Source: Bryobacterales bacterium (GTDB lineage: Bacteria > Acidobacteriota > Terriglobia > Bryobacterales > Bryobacteraceae). Taken from it: DNA of 52,355 nucleotides. The notes under the pieces were generated by a model. It saw only the letters and a program-made list of their open reading frames with translations, searched no databases and was not told where the DNA came from. Below are positions 1 through 8,774 of the stretch, piece after piece. The translations under genes and the position numbers were made by a program. Location of the stretch: positions 1 through 52,355 of the forward strand of contig JADZGD010000024.1 in the NCBI GenBank assembly GCA_020854055.1. The letters are read 5' to 3'. Each line of letters starts with the position of its first letter. The stretch's first letter is position 1.

Positions 1-1868
1 AGATACGATGCATCCTGGGCTTGCGCACGTCGGCATCGATCACCAGCACGCGGTGATGAATCTCCGCCAGGGTCACAGCGAGATTGGCGCAAACAGTGGT
101 CTTGCCCTCCTTGGGGGCGGCGCTCGAAACCACCAGCACCTTCGGGTGCGAGCCGTTCGGGGTGGAAAAGAGGATCGAGATCAGTGTGACATGGAAGGAT
201 TCGGCCACGGCGGAATGGCGGCGGTTCAGCGTGACAAGCTCCCTGCTGCTGCCGGCATCCGGGGTAACCGCGCGGCGGCGGGGGAGCAGCCCCTGATGGC
301 GGCTCATAGCCGCGCTGGGGACCACGCCCAGCTCGGGGAGGCCAAGGTAGAGGCTGGTATCGCCGGGGTTCTGAACGGTGCGGTCGGCGCGCTCGCGGAA
401 GACGACGAAGCCGATGCCGAGGAACAGGCCGGCAAAGAGGCCGAGCAGGGTGTTGAGGATGAGGCGGGGCTTATAGGGTTCCTTGGGTCGCTGTGCGGGA
501 TCGACGATGCGAATGTTGGAGGCGCGGAGAGCGGAAGCGATGCCGGCCTCTTTCAAGCGCTGCAACATGTTCTCGTAGAGCTGGCGGTTCATGTCCACTT
601 CGCGGCGGAGAATGCCGTAGTGGGCGACTTTATCGGCCTGGGCGGAAATGAGCTTGACGTGGGCGGCGTAATCGGCGGCGAGGAGTTTTTCCCGGCGCTG
701 GGCGGATTCGAAATCGTTCCGGATGCGGGTGACGATGTTGGAGCGTTCGCGGACCATGCCGGCCTCAAGGGCCGCCAGTTGGGCCCGCACATTTCTGACT
801 TTGGGATGTTTGGCGGTGAAGGCGGAGGATAACTCGGCGAACTCGCGGCGGAGATCGACCAGGCGGACCTGGAGGTCTTTCATGCCCTGGCTATCGAGGA
901 CCTCGCCGAGGGTTTCGGCGGGCGCTCCGCGGGCGAGTTCATAACGGGACTGCTTGGCGATGCGGTCGGCCTGGGCGCGGCTGAGCTCTTCCTGCACCTG
1001 TTTGAGCTTCTCTTCGGCGACGTTGTCCTTTTCCTGGGTGAAGACGAGGCCGGTCTGGCGGCTATAGGCCTGGAGGGCGTCTTCTGATTTTTCGAGCTTG
1101 ATTTTGAACTCTTCCATCTGGCGGGAGAGCCATTCGCCGGTGTGTTGGGTGGTTTGCCAGCGGGATTCCAGGTTCTGTTCGATGAATTCGGAAGTGAGGG
1201 TGTTGAGGAATTGGGCGGCGAGGCGCGGGTCGGTAGAGTCGCAGGTGAGATCAACAAGGCGAGTGTTCACCCGGGCGCGGGCCTTGAGGCTGTCGGCGGT
1301 GGCGCGCAGCGGCGCAGCGGCGGCATCGGGAGGGGCGGCGGGGGTGAGGTTGAGGGCTTTGCGCCAGCTCTCGAGGCGGTTCTGAGTGGGGGCGGGAGGT
1401 TGTGTTTTCAGAGCGATTCTATTGACCGTACGCGCGACAAGGGCGGGGCTCTGAATGATGCCCACCTGGGTCTGCACGTCGGATTCGCCCTGATAGGAGG
1501 CGGAGGTGGAGGTGGGGTTGACTTCGCGGAGGCGCATGAAGTCTTCGTTAATGCCGAGGATTTCGAGGGTGGTGCTCGCCTGGTAGACGGGGGTTTGGGG
1601 GAGGGTGAAGAGCAGACCGGCGAGGGTGCCGAGAAAAGCGATTAAGCAGACCGTGCCTTTGCGGCGCTGAATGATGCGCCAGTATTCGAGAAGGCTGGCG
1701 CCGGCGGGGTCGTCTGTGAATTGGGGGTCGGCCGCGGCGTCGATATAGGGGGCGCGGGAGAGGGGGGAGGGGCGCGGGGGCAAGTCAGGCAACGGATTTC
1801 CGTCGCGCGGGATTTCGGATCCGGTTGCGGAATTGGGATCGCGATCGGGGGGTGGAAGTTGTCTCATG
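1..1868 (-). CDS. Wzz/GumC-type chain-length determinant fused to BY-kinase (3' end outside window)
   Basis: Reading the reverse strand from an ATG at 1868 gives an open frame of 622 codons that runs off the left edge, so the C-terminus and any tyrosine cluster cannot be seen. After a Pro-rich cytoplasmic tail of about 60 residues comes EYWRIIQRRKGTVCLIAFLG, the first membrane helix, then a long periplasmic coiled-coil region typical of Wzz/GumC and a second helix (LLGLFAGLFLGIGFVVF) near residue 490. At about residues 580-615 a CpsD/CapB-type ATPase begins with Walker A (APKEGKTT) and Walker A' (VIDADVRKP). Such proteins set exopolysaccharide chain length and autophosphorylate on tyrosine. 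The gene starts 4 nt after the stop of the upstream Wza-like gene, so the two are probably one operon. Family call is firm; the missing end is the only uncertainty. Confidence 0.93.
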
Positions 1869-1872
1869 GTAG

Positions 1873-2835
1873 TTAGCGGCGCCAGATGACGACGCCGGTG
1901 CCGATTTGGATGGCGGCTTCGGCGGCGCGGGCGATAGCCTTTTTGGGGAGGTTATCGGGGATGAAGAGGATGTCCTCGGATTTCAGGGGGACATCGGAGA
2001 GTTGGCCGGACATGATTTTCCGCACGTTGACGGGGATCTCATCGCGGGCGGCCGTACCGGCGGCGGGACGGAGGATGCGGGCGTTTTGCGGGGAGGCGGC
2101 GCGATCGAGGCCGCCGGCGAGGGACAGGGCCTGGAGGACCGAGATGGTTTCACGTTCCTTGAGGACGAAGCCGCCGGAGCGCTGGACCTGGCCGATGACA
2201 TAGATCATGTCGGCCCTGGGGACGGAGATGACGTCCTGCGGGCAGATGATGATGTTTTCTTCGGGATTGCGGGCCTCCATGATGGCCTTGAGGTCGACAT
2301 CGGCGAGGCTGAATTTGCCGGTGGGATCGTCCTGGGCGGATTTGAGGGGGATGGGACCCCATTCGTGGCGGCGAGTGATCTTGATGCTGTGGCCGGCGTC
2401 GTCGGAGAGGCCGCCGGCCATGGAGAGGATTTCGACGAGGGTCTTGCGCCCCTGCAACTGGTGAACGCCGGGATTTTTGACGGCGCCGATGATGGAGACG
2501 GGCTGACTGCGGAATTCGACGATGGAGACGGCGACTTCGGGCTCCTTGAGGTATTCGGCGAGGCGCGCGGCGATTTCGGTTTCGAGCTGTTCGACGGTCA
2601 AGCCGGAGGCCTTGATGCGGCCGACCATGGGCATGCGGATGTGGCCGCTCATATCGACGCGGACGGGTTTATCGCTGATTTCGGGCGCATCGAGGGCGCG
2701 GAGGGCGATTTGGTCGTCGGGGCCGAGGACGTAGGTGGAGCGGAGTGAGGTGACGGCGGAGGTGGCAGGGGCCGCCTGCGGGGGCGCGGCGGCGGCCAGG
2801 GAGGCGAACAGGATGAACGCGGCAGTGTATTTCAT
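1873..2835 (-). CDS. Wza-type polysaccharide export protein with SLBB domains
   Basis: The 320-residue product has a signal peptide (MKYTAAFILFASLAAAAPPQ) with no lipobox cysteine, unlike lipoprotein Wza of E. coli. Residues about 33-107 form the Poly_export (PES) domain (YVLGPDDQIALRAL, then DMSGHIRMPMVGRIKASGLT). Two SLBB-like segments follow, near residues 112-160 (VSIIGAVKNPGVHQLQGRKT) and 212-265 (IYVIGQVQRSGGFVLKERET). The C-terminus is short (IGTGVVIWRR). It should form the outer-membrane/periplasmic conduit for capsule or exopolysaccharide, working with the chain-length/kinase protein encoded immediately downstream. There is no visible Shine-Dalgarno of note. Confidence 0.92.
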   Translation of the reverse strand: MKYTAAFILFASLAAAAPPQAAPATSAVTSLRSTYVLGPDDQIALRALDAPEISDKPVRVDMSGHIRMPMVGRIKASGLTVEQLETEIAARLAEYLKEPEVAVSIVEFRSQPVSIIGAVKNPGVHQLQGRKTLVEILSMAGGLSDDAGHSIKITRRHEWGPIPLKSAQDDPTGKFSLADVDLKAIMEARNPEENIIICPQDVISVPRADMIYVIGQVQRSGGFVLKERETISVLQALSLAGGLDRAASPQNARILRPAAGTAARDEIPVNVRKIMSGQLSDVPLKSEDILFIPDNLPKKAIARAAEAAIQIGTGVVIWRR

Positions 2836-3289
2836 GGCTTAGGTAGTCCATTGAGGATGGCGAGGGCGCGGTGACGGATGGAGGCGCCGGTTCGTATCGA
2901 AGCGGCAGAAGACACAGTCAGGACGGAGAGGACGTGAAGTTGTTTGATGCAATCGGACCAGCGCCGCCGGGCGAGCACGAGGGGGACGAGCTCGTAATAT
3001 CCGTGGGAGTACGGGATGGCGGAGGGTGGTTATGCGCCTATCGGGGGCAAGCTACCGCCCCTAGAGCCCCAAAATGAGCCTTGCGATTCGGGGTCCGGCA
3101 CACCATTCAGGCTACGATATTTGAGTAGCTTGAGTTAGGTTCTAAACTACCATCTGCGGGAGCGAACAGTCAAGAAGAACATATTACATTTTTTGTCTGA
3201 TAGTGCCGATACGGAAACGGTTGGGATCTAACCCAACTCCCGCGCTTTTTGAAAAAATCCCTCGATAAATAAGGTCTCATTGATTTTTT
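2836..3289. other. Intergenic region upstream of the export gene, no gene seen
   Basis: I see no credible coding region here; the short open frames have no family resemblance. The part from about 3100 to 3290 is distinctly more AT-rich than its surroundings and borders the decayed transposase. On the strand of the export gene there is a pair of CTCAA motifs about 9 nt apart near 3122-3137, but no convincing -35/-10 pair. The promoter of the export/kinase operon probably lies somewhere in this stretch. Confidence 0.5.
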
Positions 3290-4130
3290 TGGTCACGATT
3301 TCGGAACCGCGTTCGCGGGAGCCAAACTCCTCTGCGGACGCATGATTTCGGTGGGGATGCCGAGTTGCCGGTGGAGTTGCTGGGGAATCGGCTCGGGGGT
3401 GGTTGCCTTGCGGATGCGCAGTTCCATCCCGCCGCCGGCCGACGGTACGCTTGCTCGCCTCCAGTAGGTAAGTGAACGTCTCTTGCAGGTCGTCGTACCC
3501 CATATAGTAATAGCGCGGCACACCCAAGTAGCGCTCCTTGAGCCGTCCCATGGATTCGCGAACCTCCACCGGTTTCGTGCCTCTGCCTTGGCCTTTCGCT
3601 ACCCGCTTCTTCAGCTTCTCCCGATCGCCGGCAGCCGCTTTTCGCGCAGTTCCCGAATCGCCCGGTCCTTGCGCTCGGCGTACGGCGCGGCTACCAGTTA
3701 GTGCAAACCCCGCCAGTCCTACCAATACCTGTTCGCAGCCGCCGCGATGATCCCGCGGGTAGCTTCGCTGGGCCTTGCCATTGCTCCTCGCACGCCCTTC
3801 GAAGTAGGTCGAAGTGAAGTCATACAGGAATACGGTTTGATCCAGTCCGAACAGATCCCGTTTCCGATCCGCCAGCGCGGTGGCGCGGATCGAACCAGGC
3901 TTGGCCAACTAGCCGGATGGATCAGCCGGTTCAGGGTCATCGCCAGGCTCAGGCGGCGGGCCCCTTCGCTCAACCCCACCTTCTCCAAAATCGCGTCCAA
4001 CTGCAAACGCCGCCGGAACTGGTTACCCCCATGGGCCGGGCCAGCCTCGCGCGATTGCTTGCAGCGCACGCCTGCGACCCGGACCGCGGCTCGTTCTTCT
4101 TCCCGCGGTGCGGCTGGACCGGCGGGGGAG
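3290..4130 (-). pseudogene. Decayed IS1634-family (IS4-like) transposase
   Basis: Pieces of one transposase are scattered over different minus-strand frames, in the expected order. The N-terminal piece reads VRCKQSREAGPAHGG and LAMTLNRLIHPAS (about 4110-3910). After a frame change the next piece reads LYDFTSTYFEGRARSN and YPRDHRGGCEQVLVGLAG (about 3830-3710), which is the block round the first catalytic aspartate. Then come RESMGRLKERYLGVPRYYY (about 3560-3500) and, in another frame, the C-terminal piece LRIRKATTPEPIPQQLHRQL (about 3420-3350). Compared with intact family members, long stretches between these blocks are missing, so frameshifts and internal deletions have both occurred. Outer limits are approximate and terminal inverted repeats are not recognisable. 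It separates the Wza-like gene from the FecR-domain gene. Confidence 0.82.
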
Positions 4131-4290
4131 CGGAGCGGAAGCCGCGGACTTCACTGTGGGGGCCAGGCGGTCCGGTTCGGTGCCGGCCGAAGCTTGGTTC
4201 AGGTCCGGCTATCCGGGCAGTGCGGCCTCCAGCTTATGGGCCAAAGCGAGCCAGTCTTACATCTGGAGGGTTATTCCCCAAAAGCGGGAA

Positions 4291-4328
4291 TGGTGCGTAT
4301 TACATTACATGGTGCGTATTACATTACT
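4291..4328. repeat. 19-bp tandem duplication
   Basis: The 19-bp unit tggtgcgtattacattaca occurs at 4291-4309 and again at 4310-4328 with only the last base changed. Its internal 9-mer tattacatt also occurs at 3182-3190 on the far side of the transposase relic in the same orientation. This could be the remnant of a target-site duplication or of an element end; I cannot tell which. The rest of 4131-4376 holds no recognisable gene. Confidence 0.75.
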
Positions 4329-4376
4329 TAGATCGGATATCAGGCGTGCAGGATGAAGTGAAAGACCGGGCCAATA

Positions 4377-4943
4377 CTACGGCCGGCTTCGGTTATCGGG
4401 GCGGGTTACTTCGACGACGGCGGCTCCGGCACCGGCGGCGGCTGCGCCTGCGATGACGATCTTACCGGTGGGGAAGCCGCCGGAGTTACAGGCGCATTTG
4501 CCGCTGGAGACGACGCGATCTTCGGTGCCGACTTTCCAGACGACCTGTTTTTCAGGGGTGGTTTCGATAACGACGGCTCCCTTGGCTCCGGGGGCGGGTT
4601 GAATGGGGTGGCCGAGGGCGCAGATTTCGAACGTGGATGTGGGGGATTTAGCGTAATCGACGGCGCCCTGGACCAGGCGCACTACACAGCGATTGCAGGT
4701 GCGGGCGACGATTTTGGCTCCGGGGCGCAAGGTGATCAGCGAGCCATCGGGGAAGGAGAGCACGGCGTTGGCGGTGGCAGCGACTTCGTCGCCGGCGGCG
4801 ATCGGCCAGTTAGGTGCGCCGGTGGTGGGCACGGGCTTACCGTTCACGGTGACGCCGGGGCCGGCGGTGAGGACGGCGATAGGTTGAGCGGCGAAGAGCG
4901 TGAAGGTGGAGAGTAAGACGAGCGCGGCAACATACTTGACCAT
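4377..4943 (-). CDS. Secreted FecR-domain protein
   Basis: The 188-residue product has a signal peptide (MVKYVAALVLLSTFTLFAAQ) followed by a FecR-type beta-rich domain at about residues 22-105: VTVNGKPV, then WPIAAGDEVAATANA and SFPDGSLITLRPGAKIVA. Downstream are a cysteine pair (CNRC), a CACNSGG segment, and a Gly/Ala-rich stretch near the C-terminus (IAGAAAAGAGAAVVEV) that may be a membrane or flexible segment. No FecI sigma factor or TonB receptor is nearby, so it is unlikely to be a classical iron-signalling FecR. Similar periplasmic FecR-domain proteins occur in capsule loci, which fits the neighbours. The start is supported by AAGGA just upstream. The substrate or partner is unknown. 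Confidence 0.75.
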   Translation of the reverse strand: MVKYVAALVLLSTFTLFAAQPIAVLTAGPGVTVNGKPVPTTGAPNWPIAAGDEVAATANAVLSFPDGSLITLRPGAKIVARTCNRCVVRLVQGAVDYAKSPTSTFEICALGHPIQPAPGAKGAVVIETTPEKQVVWKVGTEDRVVSSGKCACNSGGFPTGKIVIAGAAAAGAGAAVVEVTRPDNRSRP

Positions 4944-4990
4944 GGTTCCTTACATATACCACAGGCGGACGGTTTCAGTTACCAGAAAAA

Positions 4991-6298
4991 TCAAAGCGGG
5001 AGTTTGATTATTTCGAGGGTGCGGCGCGGAGGAAAGTAAGAGACGGCCATGCCGGCGACCCAGGCGAAGGCGAAGGCGTTGCCGGGAATGTAGGAATTGA
5101 AATCGACGAGGCTGTGGAGGAGGAGGGCGGACATGGAGGCGAGAGACGCGAGTGCGAGAGCGCGGGCGGACGGGGTGGCGTGGGAAGCGGCGCGGAGGGC
5201 GGCGGCGAGCACGGCGTAGAGTGCGAGGAGGGCGAGGGCAAGGCCGGGGAGGCCGAGTTCGGCGGCGTACTGGAGATAGTCGTTGTGGGCGAAGTTGTCA
5301 GTGTTGAGGGGAGCGGAGCGCTTGAAGGGCATGAAGGCGGATTCGAAGGCGCCGAGGCCGCAGCCGGTGAGGGGAAAGGCGGCGGCGAGGGGGAGGGTTT
5401 CGCGCCAGAGTTGGAGGCGGTCCTGGGCGGAGATTTGGGAGGGGGTGGAGAGATCGGCGAAGCGGGCGATCAATTCGGCGGGGGGGAGATAGAAGAACAG
5501 GAGGAGGAGGGCGGGGGCGGCGAGGAGGAAGCGCCTGGGGAGGGCGGCGGCGGCGAGGACGGCGAGGGCGAACAGAGCGGCGATGAAGCCCATGCGCGAG
5601 AGGGAATGGATGGCGCCCAGCAGGAGGAGGGCGGCGGCGGAGAAGGCGGCGCAGGCGGTGAGGGCCGGCCGGAGGGGGGAGCGAAAGGGCGAGGGGCGGC
5701 GGCGGAGGGCGGCGATGCCGTACATGACGGGAAAAGGCAGGGCCATCTCCATGAGGCCGGCGAAGTGATCGCGACTACCGTAGGTTCCCTGTGCTCCTGA
5801 GGCGCGGGCGGTGGCGGCGTAGAACTGGACGAGGCCGAGAGCGGCTTCGAGGCAGGCGATGAGGACGAAGGGGAGCACGACAGCCCAGGGGGTGGCGTGG
5901 TTGGAGTAACGCCAGGCCAGCTCGCGCACGGAGAGGAAGACGAGGAGGCAGGCGGCAAGGCGGACCCAGGCGGCGAGGGTGAGGGCGGGAAAGACGGAGA
6001 GGGGGACCCAGCCGGGGGGAGCGAGGGCGGCGGCGAGTTCGGCGCGGGCGGGGGAGAGGAGCGCGACCAGGGCGGCGGGCAGGGGGGCGATCTGGAGCAG
6101 GACCCAGACGGGGAGCAGGGTGAGGGGCCAGGCGAGGCGGCGAGAGAGGGGCGGAGCCTGCGATTTGGCCAGCAGCGGGACGGCGAGGAACGCGATGGCG
6201 AGCACGGTGATGTTCCAATCGGCAAGGAGGAAGCCGGCGCCGCGGAGGGCGGTCCAGGCGAAGGCGAGGGCGAGGGCGGAGAGGGCGGCGATCTTCAT
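4991..6298 (-). CDS. O-antigen ligase/polymerase family membrane protein (Wzy_C domain)
   Basis: Starting at ATG 6298 the product is about 435 residues with 10-12 hydrophobic helices rich in Leu/Ala. An in-frame upstream start at 6367 is possible but would add a polar leader ahead of the first helix (MKIAALSALALAFAWTALRG). The Wzy_C-type signature is in the periplasmic loop and following helices: GTYGSRDHFAGLMEMALPF, SRMGFIAALFALAVLA, TGCGLGAFESAF and FAHNDYLQYAAELGLPGLAL. The H-N-D-Y-L motif is characteristic of this superfamily of lipid-linked sugar ligases and polymerases. It probably polymerises or ligates the polysaccharide exported by the neighbouring Wza/Wzz-like system. It is divergently transcribed from the TPR gene. 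Codon composition is extreme, with nearly every codon C-ending on the coding strand. Confidence 0.85.
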   Translation of the reverse strand: MKIAALSALALAFAWTALRGAGFLLADWNITVLAIAFLAVPLLAKSQAPPLSRRLAWPLTLLPVWVLLQIAPLPAALVALLSPARAELAAALAPPGWVPLSVFPALTLAAWVRLAACLLVFLSVRELAWRYSNHATPWAVVLPFVLIACLEAALGLVQFYAATARASGAQGTYGSRDHFAGLMEMALPFPVMYGIAALRRRPSPFRSPLRPALTACAAFSAAALLLLGAIHSLSRMGFIAALFALAVLAAAALPRRFLLAAPALLLLFFYLPPAELIARFADLSTPSQISAQDRLQLWRETLPLAAAFPLTGCGLGAFESAFMPFKRSAPLNTDNFAHNDYLQYAAELGLPGLALALLALYAVLAAALRAASHATPSARALALASLASMSALLLHSLVDFNSYIPGNAFAFAWVAGMAVSYFPPRRTLEIIKLPL

Positions 6299-6399
6299 CA
6301 GCGGTGATAAAATGCGTTGCGCGATGATTTCAGGCGCATGGTACGTTATTTGGCGGGTGCCTGTCAAAATGCGGCGTGGAGGCGGGGGCGGCGGGGCTT

Positions 6400-7620
6400 A
6401 TGGGACGTATGGGGCGTGTGGGACTGGTGGTGCTGGCGGCGGTGGCGGGTGGCGTGGCGGGGGCGGGGGTGCTTTACGAGAGCGGCGTGCGGCCGGCGTG
6501 GTTGGAGCGTTTTTATTACGGCTGGGTGATTTCGAGCGACGGGCTGGCTGGGCGGGCGTACGAGCGGGTGCTGGCCGGGGATGGGCGGGGCGGGATGGAG
6601 CTGTTTCGATTGGCGGTCGAGCGCGACGCGGGTTCGCCCTATCGGTGGTGCGACTATGGCGAAGCGCTGCTGGCGGCCGGCGACAGGGCGGGGGCGGAGA
6701 AGGCGATGCGGCGGGGCATCCGGCTAGGGCCGTATGTGGGGCCGGTGCTGATGCGCGGGGTGAACTTCGCCTATCGCACGAACGATGCGGCGGGGGCGCT
6801 CGAATACGGGAGGCGCCTGCTGGCGATAACGCCGGCCTACGACGACGCGGTGTTCACAGTGTGGGAGCGGATGGAACTGGCGGCGGGGACAGTGCTGAAG
6901 GGGGGCATTCCGGGGAGGCGGGCGGCGGAGGCGTATTTGCGGCGGCAGACGGGGGCGGGAGCGGTGAACGGCGCGCGGGCGGCGTGGGCGTGGATCAGGG
7001 ACCAAAAGCTCGCCGGCGACGGGCTGGCCGATGAATACTGCGGGTTCCTGCTGCGCGCGGGCGAGGTGGAGGAGGCGGCGGGCGCGTGGGCCGATTGGGT
7101 GCGGGGCAGGGAAGCCGATTACCCTGCGGGGAACGCGGTTTTTAACGGCGGATTCGAGCGCGAGTCGGCCGGGACGGTATTCGACTGGCGCCTGGACGCG
7201 GTGGAGGGGGCGCGGGCGGAACGGGACGGAGAGGTGGCCGCGGAGGGGCGCTTTTCGCTGCGGGTGACGTTCGACGGGACGCGGAACGTGGCGTACCGGC
7301 ACGTGACGCAGCGGGTGGCGGTGACGCCGGGGACCTGGTGGTTCGAGGCGCGTGTGCGCACGGAGGGGATCACGACCGAAGAGGGCGTGGGATTCCGGAT
7401 CTTCGATGCGGAAGCGCCGGGGCGGGTGGATGTGCATACGGAGGGGATGACGGGGACCCACGAGTGGACGGTGGTGAGGGCGCGGATCGAGGCGCCGGCG
7501 GGGACGCGGGTGCTTGAGGTGGATCTCGTGCGGAAGGCTTCGTGGAAGTTCGATAACAAGGTGGGGGGGAGAGTTTGGGTGGATGGGGTGCGGGTGAATA
7601 AGTCAAGAGTCAAGAGTTAA
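6400..7620 (+). CDS. Membrane-anchored TPR protein with C-terminal carbohydrate-binding-like domain
   Basis: I place the start at ATG 6400, preceded by a G-rich SD-like run, giving 406 residues; a GTG at 6376 is also in frame. An N-terminal anchor (VGLVVLAAVAGGVAGAGVLY) is followed by TPR-like helices at about residues 55-150 (YGEALLAAGDRAGAEKAMRR, then NDAAGALEYGRRLLAITPAY). The last about 150 residues form a beta-rich module that starts NAVFNGGFERESAGTVFDWR, the usual opening of a CBM_4_9/galactose-binding-like jelly roll. The same architecture is common beside exopolysaccharide polymerases, and here the ligase gene is directly divergent. Unusually for this window, the codons are strongly G-ending. 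Function is inferred only: a scaffold or polymer-interacting factor in polysaccharide assembly. Confidence 0.7.
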   Translation: MGRMGRVGLVVLAAVAGGVAGAGVLYESGVRPAWLERFYYGWVISSDGLAGRAYERVLAGDGRGGMELFRLAVERDAGSPYRWCDYGEALLAAGDRAGAEKAMRRGIRLGPYVGPVLMRGVNFAYRTNDAAGALEYGRRLLAITPAYDDAVFTVWERMELAAGTVLKGGIPGRRAAEAYLRRQTGAGAVNGARAAWAWIRDQKLAGDGLADEYCGFLLRAGEVEEAAGAWADWVRGREADYPAGNAVFNGGFERESAGTVFDWRLDAVEGARAERDGEVAAEGRFSLRVTFDGTRNVAYRHVTQRVAVTPGTWWFEARVRTEGITTEEGVGFRIFDAEAPGRVDVHTEGMTGTHEWTVVRARIEAPAGTRVLEVDLVRKASWKFDNKVGGRVWVDGVRVNKSRVKS

Positions 7621-7654
7621 AAGTGGAGAGCGGGCGAAAGCGCCCGGGCCACTT
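7621..7654 (+). terminator. Possible hairpin terminator after the TPR gene
   Basis: AAGTGG (7621-7626) can pair with CCACTT (7649-7654), enclosing a second perfect stem CGGGCG/CGCCCG (7631-7636, 7641-7646) with an AAAG loop. It starts directly after the stop codon. There is no uninterrupted U run, only a pyrimidine-rich ttctttc about 12 nt later, so it may be a weak terminator or just an mRNA 3' structure. Confidence 0.4.
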
Positions 7655-7728
7655 GAGGATCCTTCTTTCAATCAGAGCTGCTCATAGTTCGTTCCGCCGG
7701 GACGAAGAGTCTCTGTAGGAGGATCGCG

Positions 7729-8169
7729 ATGGGACGGCTTATTCCGGCGGCGGTCGTGTTGGTATGCCTTGGCGGCGTGGCGCGGGGCGAATCGAAAAAG
7801 GGGATTTGGTTACGGCGCGTGAGCCTGGCGGCATCGTGCGCGACGAGTTTCTGGGACTTCCAGACCACGCGCACGGCGATCGGTTACGGAGGGCGTGAGA
7901 GCAACCGCATGTTTGCGGATGGGCAGGGGAATCCGCGGTGGGGGCGGATGATCGGGATCAAGATCGGACAATGCGCGCTGATGGGCGTGTCGCAGGAACT
8001 GTTGGACCGGTACAGGGGGTCGGGGGCGGCGAACTACGCATGGACGGCGGCAAATTCGGCGATTACGGGGAGATTCGTCGCGGCGGTGATGCATAACCGG
8101 CGGGTGACGCAAGAGTTGAAACAAACGCCGGCATATCTCAAGAACCGCGCGGATCCGGCTGATAAATAG
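7729..8169 (+). CDS. Small secreted or membrane protein of unknown function
   Basis: The 146-residue product is preceded by a strong AGGAGG with suitable spacing to ATG 7729. It opens with a signal peptide (LIPAAVVLVCLGGVARGES). The mature part is basic and moderately hydrophobic; the segment SLAASCATSFWDFQTTRTAI and the later TAANSAITGRFVAAVMHNRR resemble short helices in small membrane-associated proteins of Acidobacteriota. I do not recognise a named domain. It stands alone, just beyond the exopolysaccharide genes and before tRNA-Val. Confidence 0.65.
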   Translation: MGRLIPAAVVLVCLGGVARGESKKGIWLRRVSLAASCATSFWDFQTTRTAIGYGGRESNRMFADGQGNPRWGRMIGIKIGQCALMGVSQELLDRYRGSGAANYAWTAANSAITGRFVAAVMHNRRVTQELKQTPAYLKNRADPADK

Positions 8170-8585
8170 TGCATTGCATGCCCATACTGTAGTAGTCCGA
8201 TCGTGTTCCGCTCGCGGCGGCGCCGATGCCCTTCCGCCGCCCAAACAACTCCGTCCAGATGCTGCTGGAACACCATTTCCTGGAAGCTCTCACAGGCTTG
8301 CTGGAAGGGCTGAATGCCGCGAACGCGCTGGCGGCCGCAATCCCGGCAGCGGCTCTCGCGCAGGCTCAGGCGCAACAGGTCTTGGCGGTAGCCCCAATCG
8401 TCGTGCCGATTTCGTAATCGTGCCGCCGGGTCGTTATATAGCGGCAATCTCGTATTGGGATAGGCCCAACACAATCTCAGAGCCGGTTAAATCATTTCTC
8501 TCAAGAATGTTTTATCATCTTGGGATCGAGGGTCTGCCCCCGAATTGATCAAGAGCCAACACTTCTCATATCTGATTGATTCTAT
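8170..8585. other. Gene-poor stretch with a possible zinc-ribbon gene remnant
   Basis: No intact gene is seen. On the minus strand, at about 8300-8430, a frame reads YRQDLLRLSLRESRCRDCGR. This resembles the second half of short zinc-ribbon proteins common in this phylum (a basic/hydrophobic segment, then a CxxC knuckle), but the expected first CxxC and a proper start are absent. It is therefore at most a relic. The right-hand part, 8440-8585, is AT-richer and holds nothing I can name. Confidence 0.35.
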
Positions 8586-8662
8586 TGGTGGGCGGTCGCG
8601 GGCTCGAACCGCGGACCTCCTGCTTGTAAGGCAGGCGCTCTAACCAACTGAGCTAACCGCCC
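8586..8662 (-). tRNA. tRNA-Val (anticodon TAC)
   Basis: Reverse-strand cloverleaf: acceptor GGGCGGT pairs with ACCGCCC, the D arm is TAGCTCAGTTGGTTAGAGC, the anticodon stem CCTGC/GCAGG encloses the loop CTTACAA, and the T arm CGCGG/CCGCG encloses TTCGAGC. The discriminator is A and CCA is encoded (8586-8588). Loop positions 34-36 read TAC, so it decodes valine GUA. A TATACT-like -10 box lies upstream on the same strand at 8693-8698, without a clear -35. The gene sits close to a visible flip in strand composition. Confidence 0.97.
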
Positions 8663-8774
8663 CTCTGGAAACCGCGCCAGGAGCTACCACTGAGTATACC
8701 CTGCCACCGGCAACCCTCGCCCACCGCCCATATTCTTTCGAATCATCCACCGAACCCCCGGCATCTCACTCAAC

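Noticed and set aside
1906..2748. 280-codon plus-strand open frame rich in Gly/Asp
   Set aside because: Antisense to the Wza-like gene, whose SLBB motifs are clear.
5114..5800. Gly/Glu-rich plus-strand frames inside the ligase gene
   Set aside because: Extreme low complexity arises from reading the C-ending codons of the membrane protein backwards.
8034..8474. 146-codon minus-strand frame with RCRDCGR
   Set aside because: Half of a zinc-ribbon pattern only; overlaps the real 146-aa secreted protein and lacks a start, so it is described only as a possible relic.
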